Shown one piece after another: positions 63,910 through 64,000 of a stretch of 64,000 bases of DNA. Where the stretch lies: NCBI GenBank assembly GCA_900757495.1, contig CAAENX010000023.1:145750-209749 (forward strand). Direction: 5' to 3'. Each line of letters starts with the position of its first letter. The stretch's first letter is position 1. The notes under the pieces are model-generated. The model did not search any database. It had not been told where the DNA came from and saw only the letters and a program-made list of their open reading frames with translations. This stretch comes from an uncultured Collinsella sp. GTDB taxonomy: Bacteria; Actinomycetota; Coriobacteriia; Coriobacteriales; Coriobacteriaceae. Position numbers and translations under genes: made by a program.

Positions 63910-64000
63910 GGGTTAAGTTTGTCGCGAGTTCCGCACGCAAAGGAAAGCACTTAATGTGCTTTCCGTCTTGCGCAGGACTGTAGAGCAGCAAACTTAACCC
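63910..64000. repeat. Palindromic repeat element at the right edge
   Basis: GGGTTAAGTTTG (63910-63921) and CAAACTTAACCC (63989-64000) are perfect inverse arms. Inside, GGAAAGCAC-TTAAT-GTGCTTTCC (63942-63964) forms a hairpin. It may continue past the window. Arm and core resemble those of the 50.4 kb element. The bases between 63771 and 63909 hold no gene that I can support. Confidence 0.65.

Overview
The window looks like chromosome from a high-GC, gut-associated coriobacterium, most likely Collinsella or a close relative. This is inferred from the mannose-type PTS with ManO, the LPxTG-anchored host-glycan hydrolases, the actinobacterial fhaA-fhaB-pstP-rodA/pbpA-pknB cluster, a pyruvate:ferredoxin oxidoreductase (anaerobe) and the codon usage. 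No species marker such as rRNA is present.

Layout. 1-3000: the end of a mannose/fructose/sorbose-type PTS operon (IIAB partial, IIC, IID) and manO. 3184-3259: tRNA-Arg(CCU). 3260-22280: an island-like block delimited by copies of the tRNA-Arg 3' end and its terminator. It holds a decayed class II aldolase, an AT-rich regulatory region, three giant cell-wall-anchored glycosidases (GH2 beta-galactosidase, GH20, GH84) and an IS3-family element. The GH2 gene is out of frame with its only good start because of a G7 tract in the signal-peptide codons.

22397-33402 (minus strand): a cell-wall growth and Ser/Thr phosphorylation operon. In transcription order it encodes a YcxB-like membrane protein, a membrane kinase, FhaA, FhaB, PP2C phosphatase, a FtsW/RodA-PBP fusion and a PASTA kinase. 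33518-39158: dnaX, ybaB and recR, interrupted by a small membrane protein and an AAA ATPase/DUF234 gene. 39402-43090: a second, translationally coupled kinase module (secreted Gly/Ser-rich protein, membrane kinase, FHA protein) that I cannot match to a described system. 43542-47081: pyruvate:ferredoxin oxidoreductase, followed by a long perfect palindrome. 47337-48698: AAA/DUF4143 ATPase behind three operator-like repeats. 49358-55001: carbamate kinase, a C39-like peptidase, an APC permease and an amidohydrolase. 55119-63724: two paralogous LytS/LytTR two-component systems around a phospholipase-like protein, an MFS transporter and a glycosyltransferase, then a phosphoesterase.

How they fit together. 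The surface glycosidases would trim galactose and N-acetylhexosamines from mucin or milk-type glycans outside the cell, and PTS transporters could import released sugars. The two kinase/FHA modules and two LytTR systems suggest heavy investment in envelope sensing. Recurring non-coding structures (tandem hairpin repeats, tRNA-derived repeats, terminator-like hairpins just before start codons) are the least explained part of the window.
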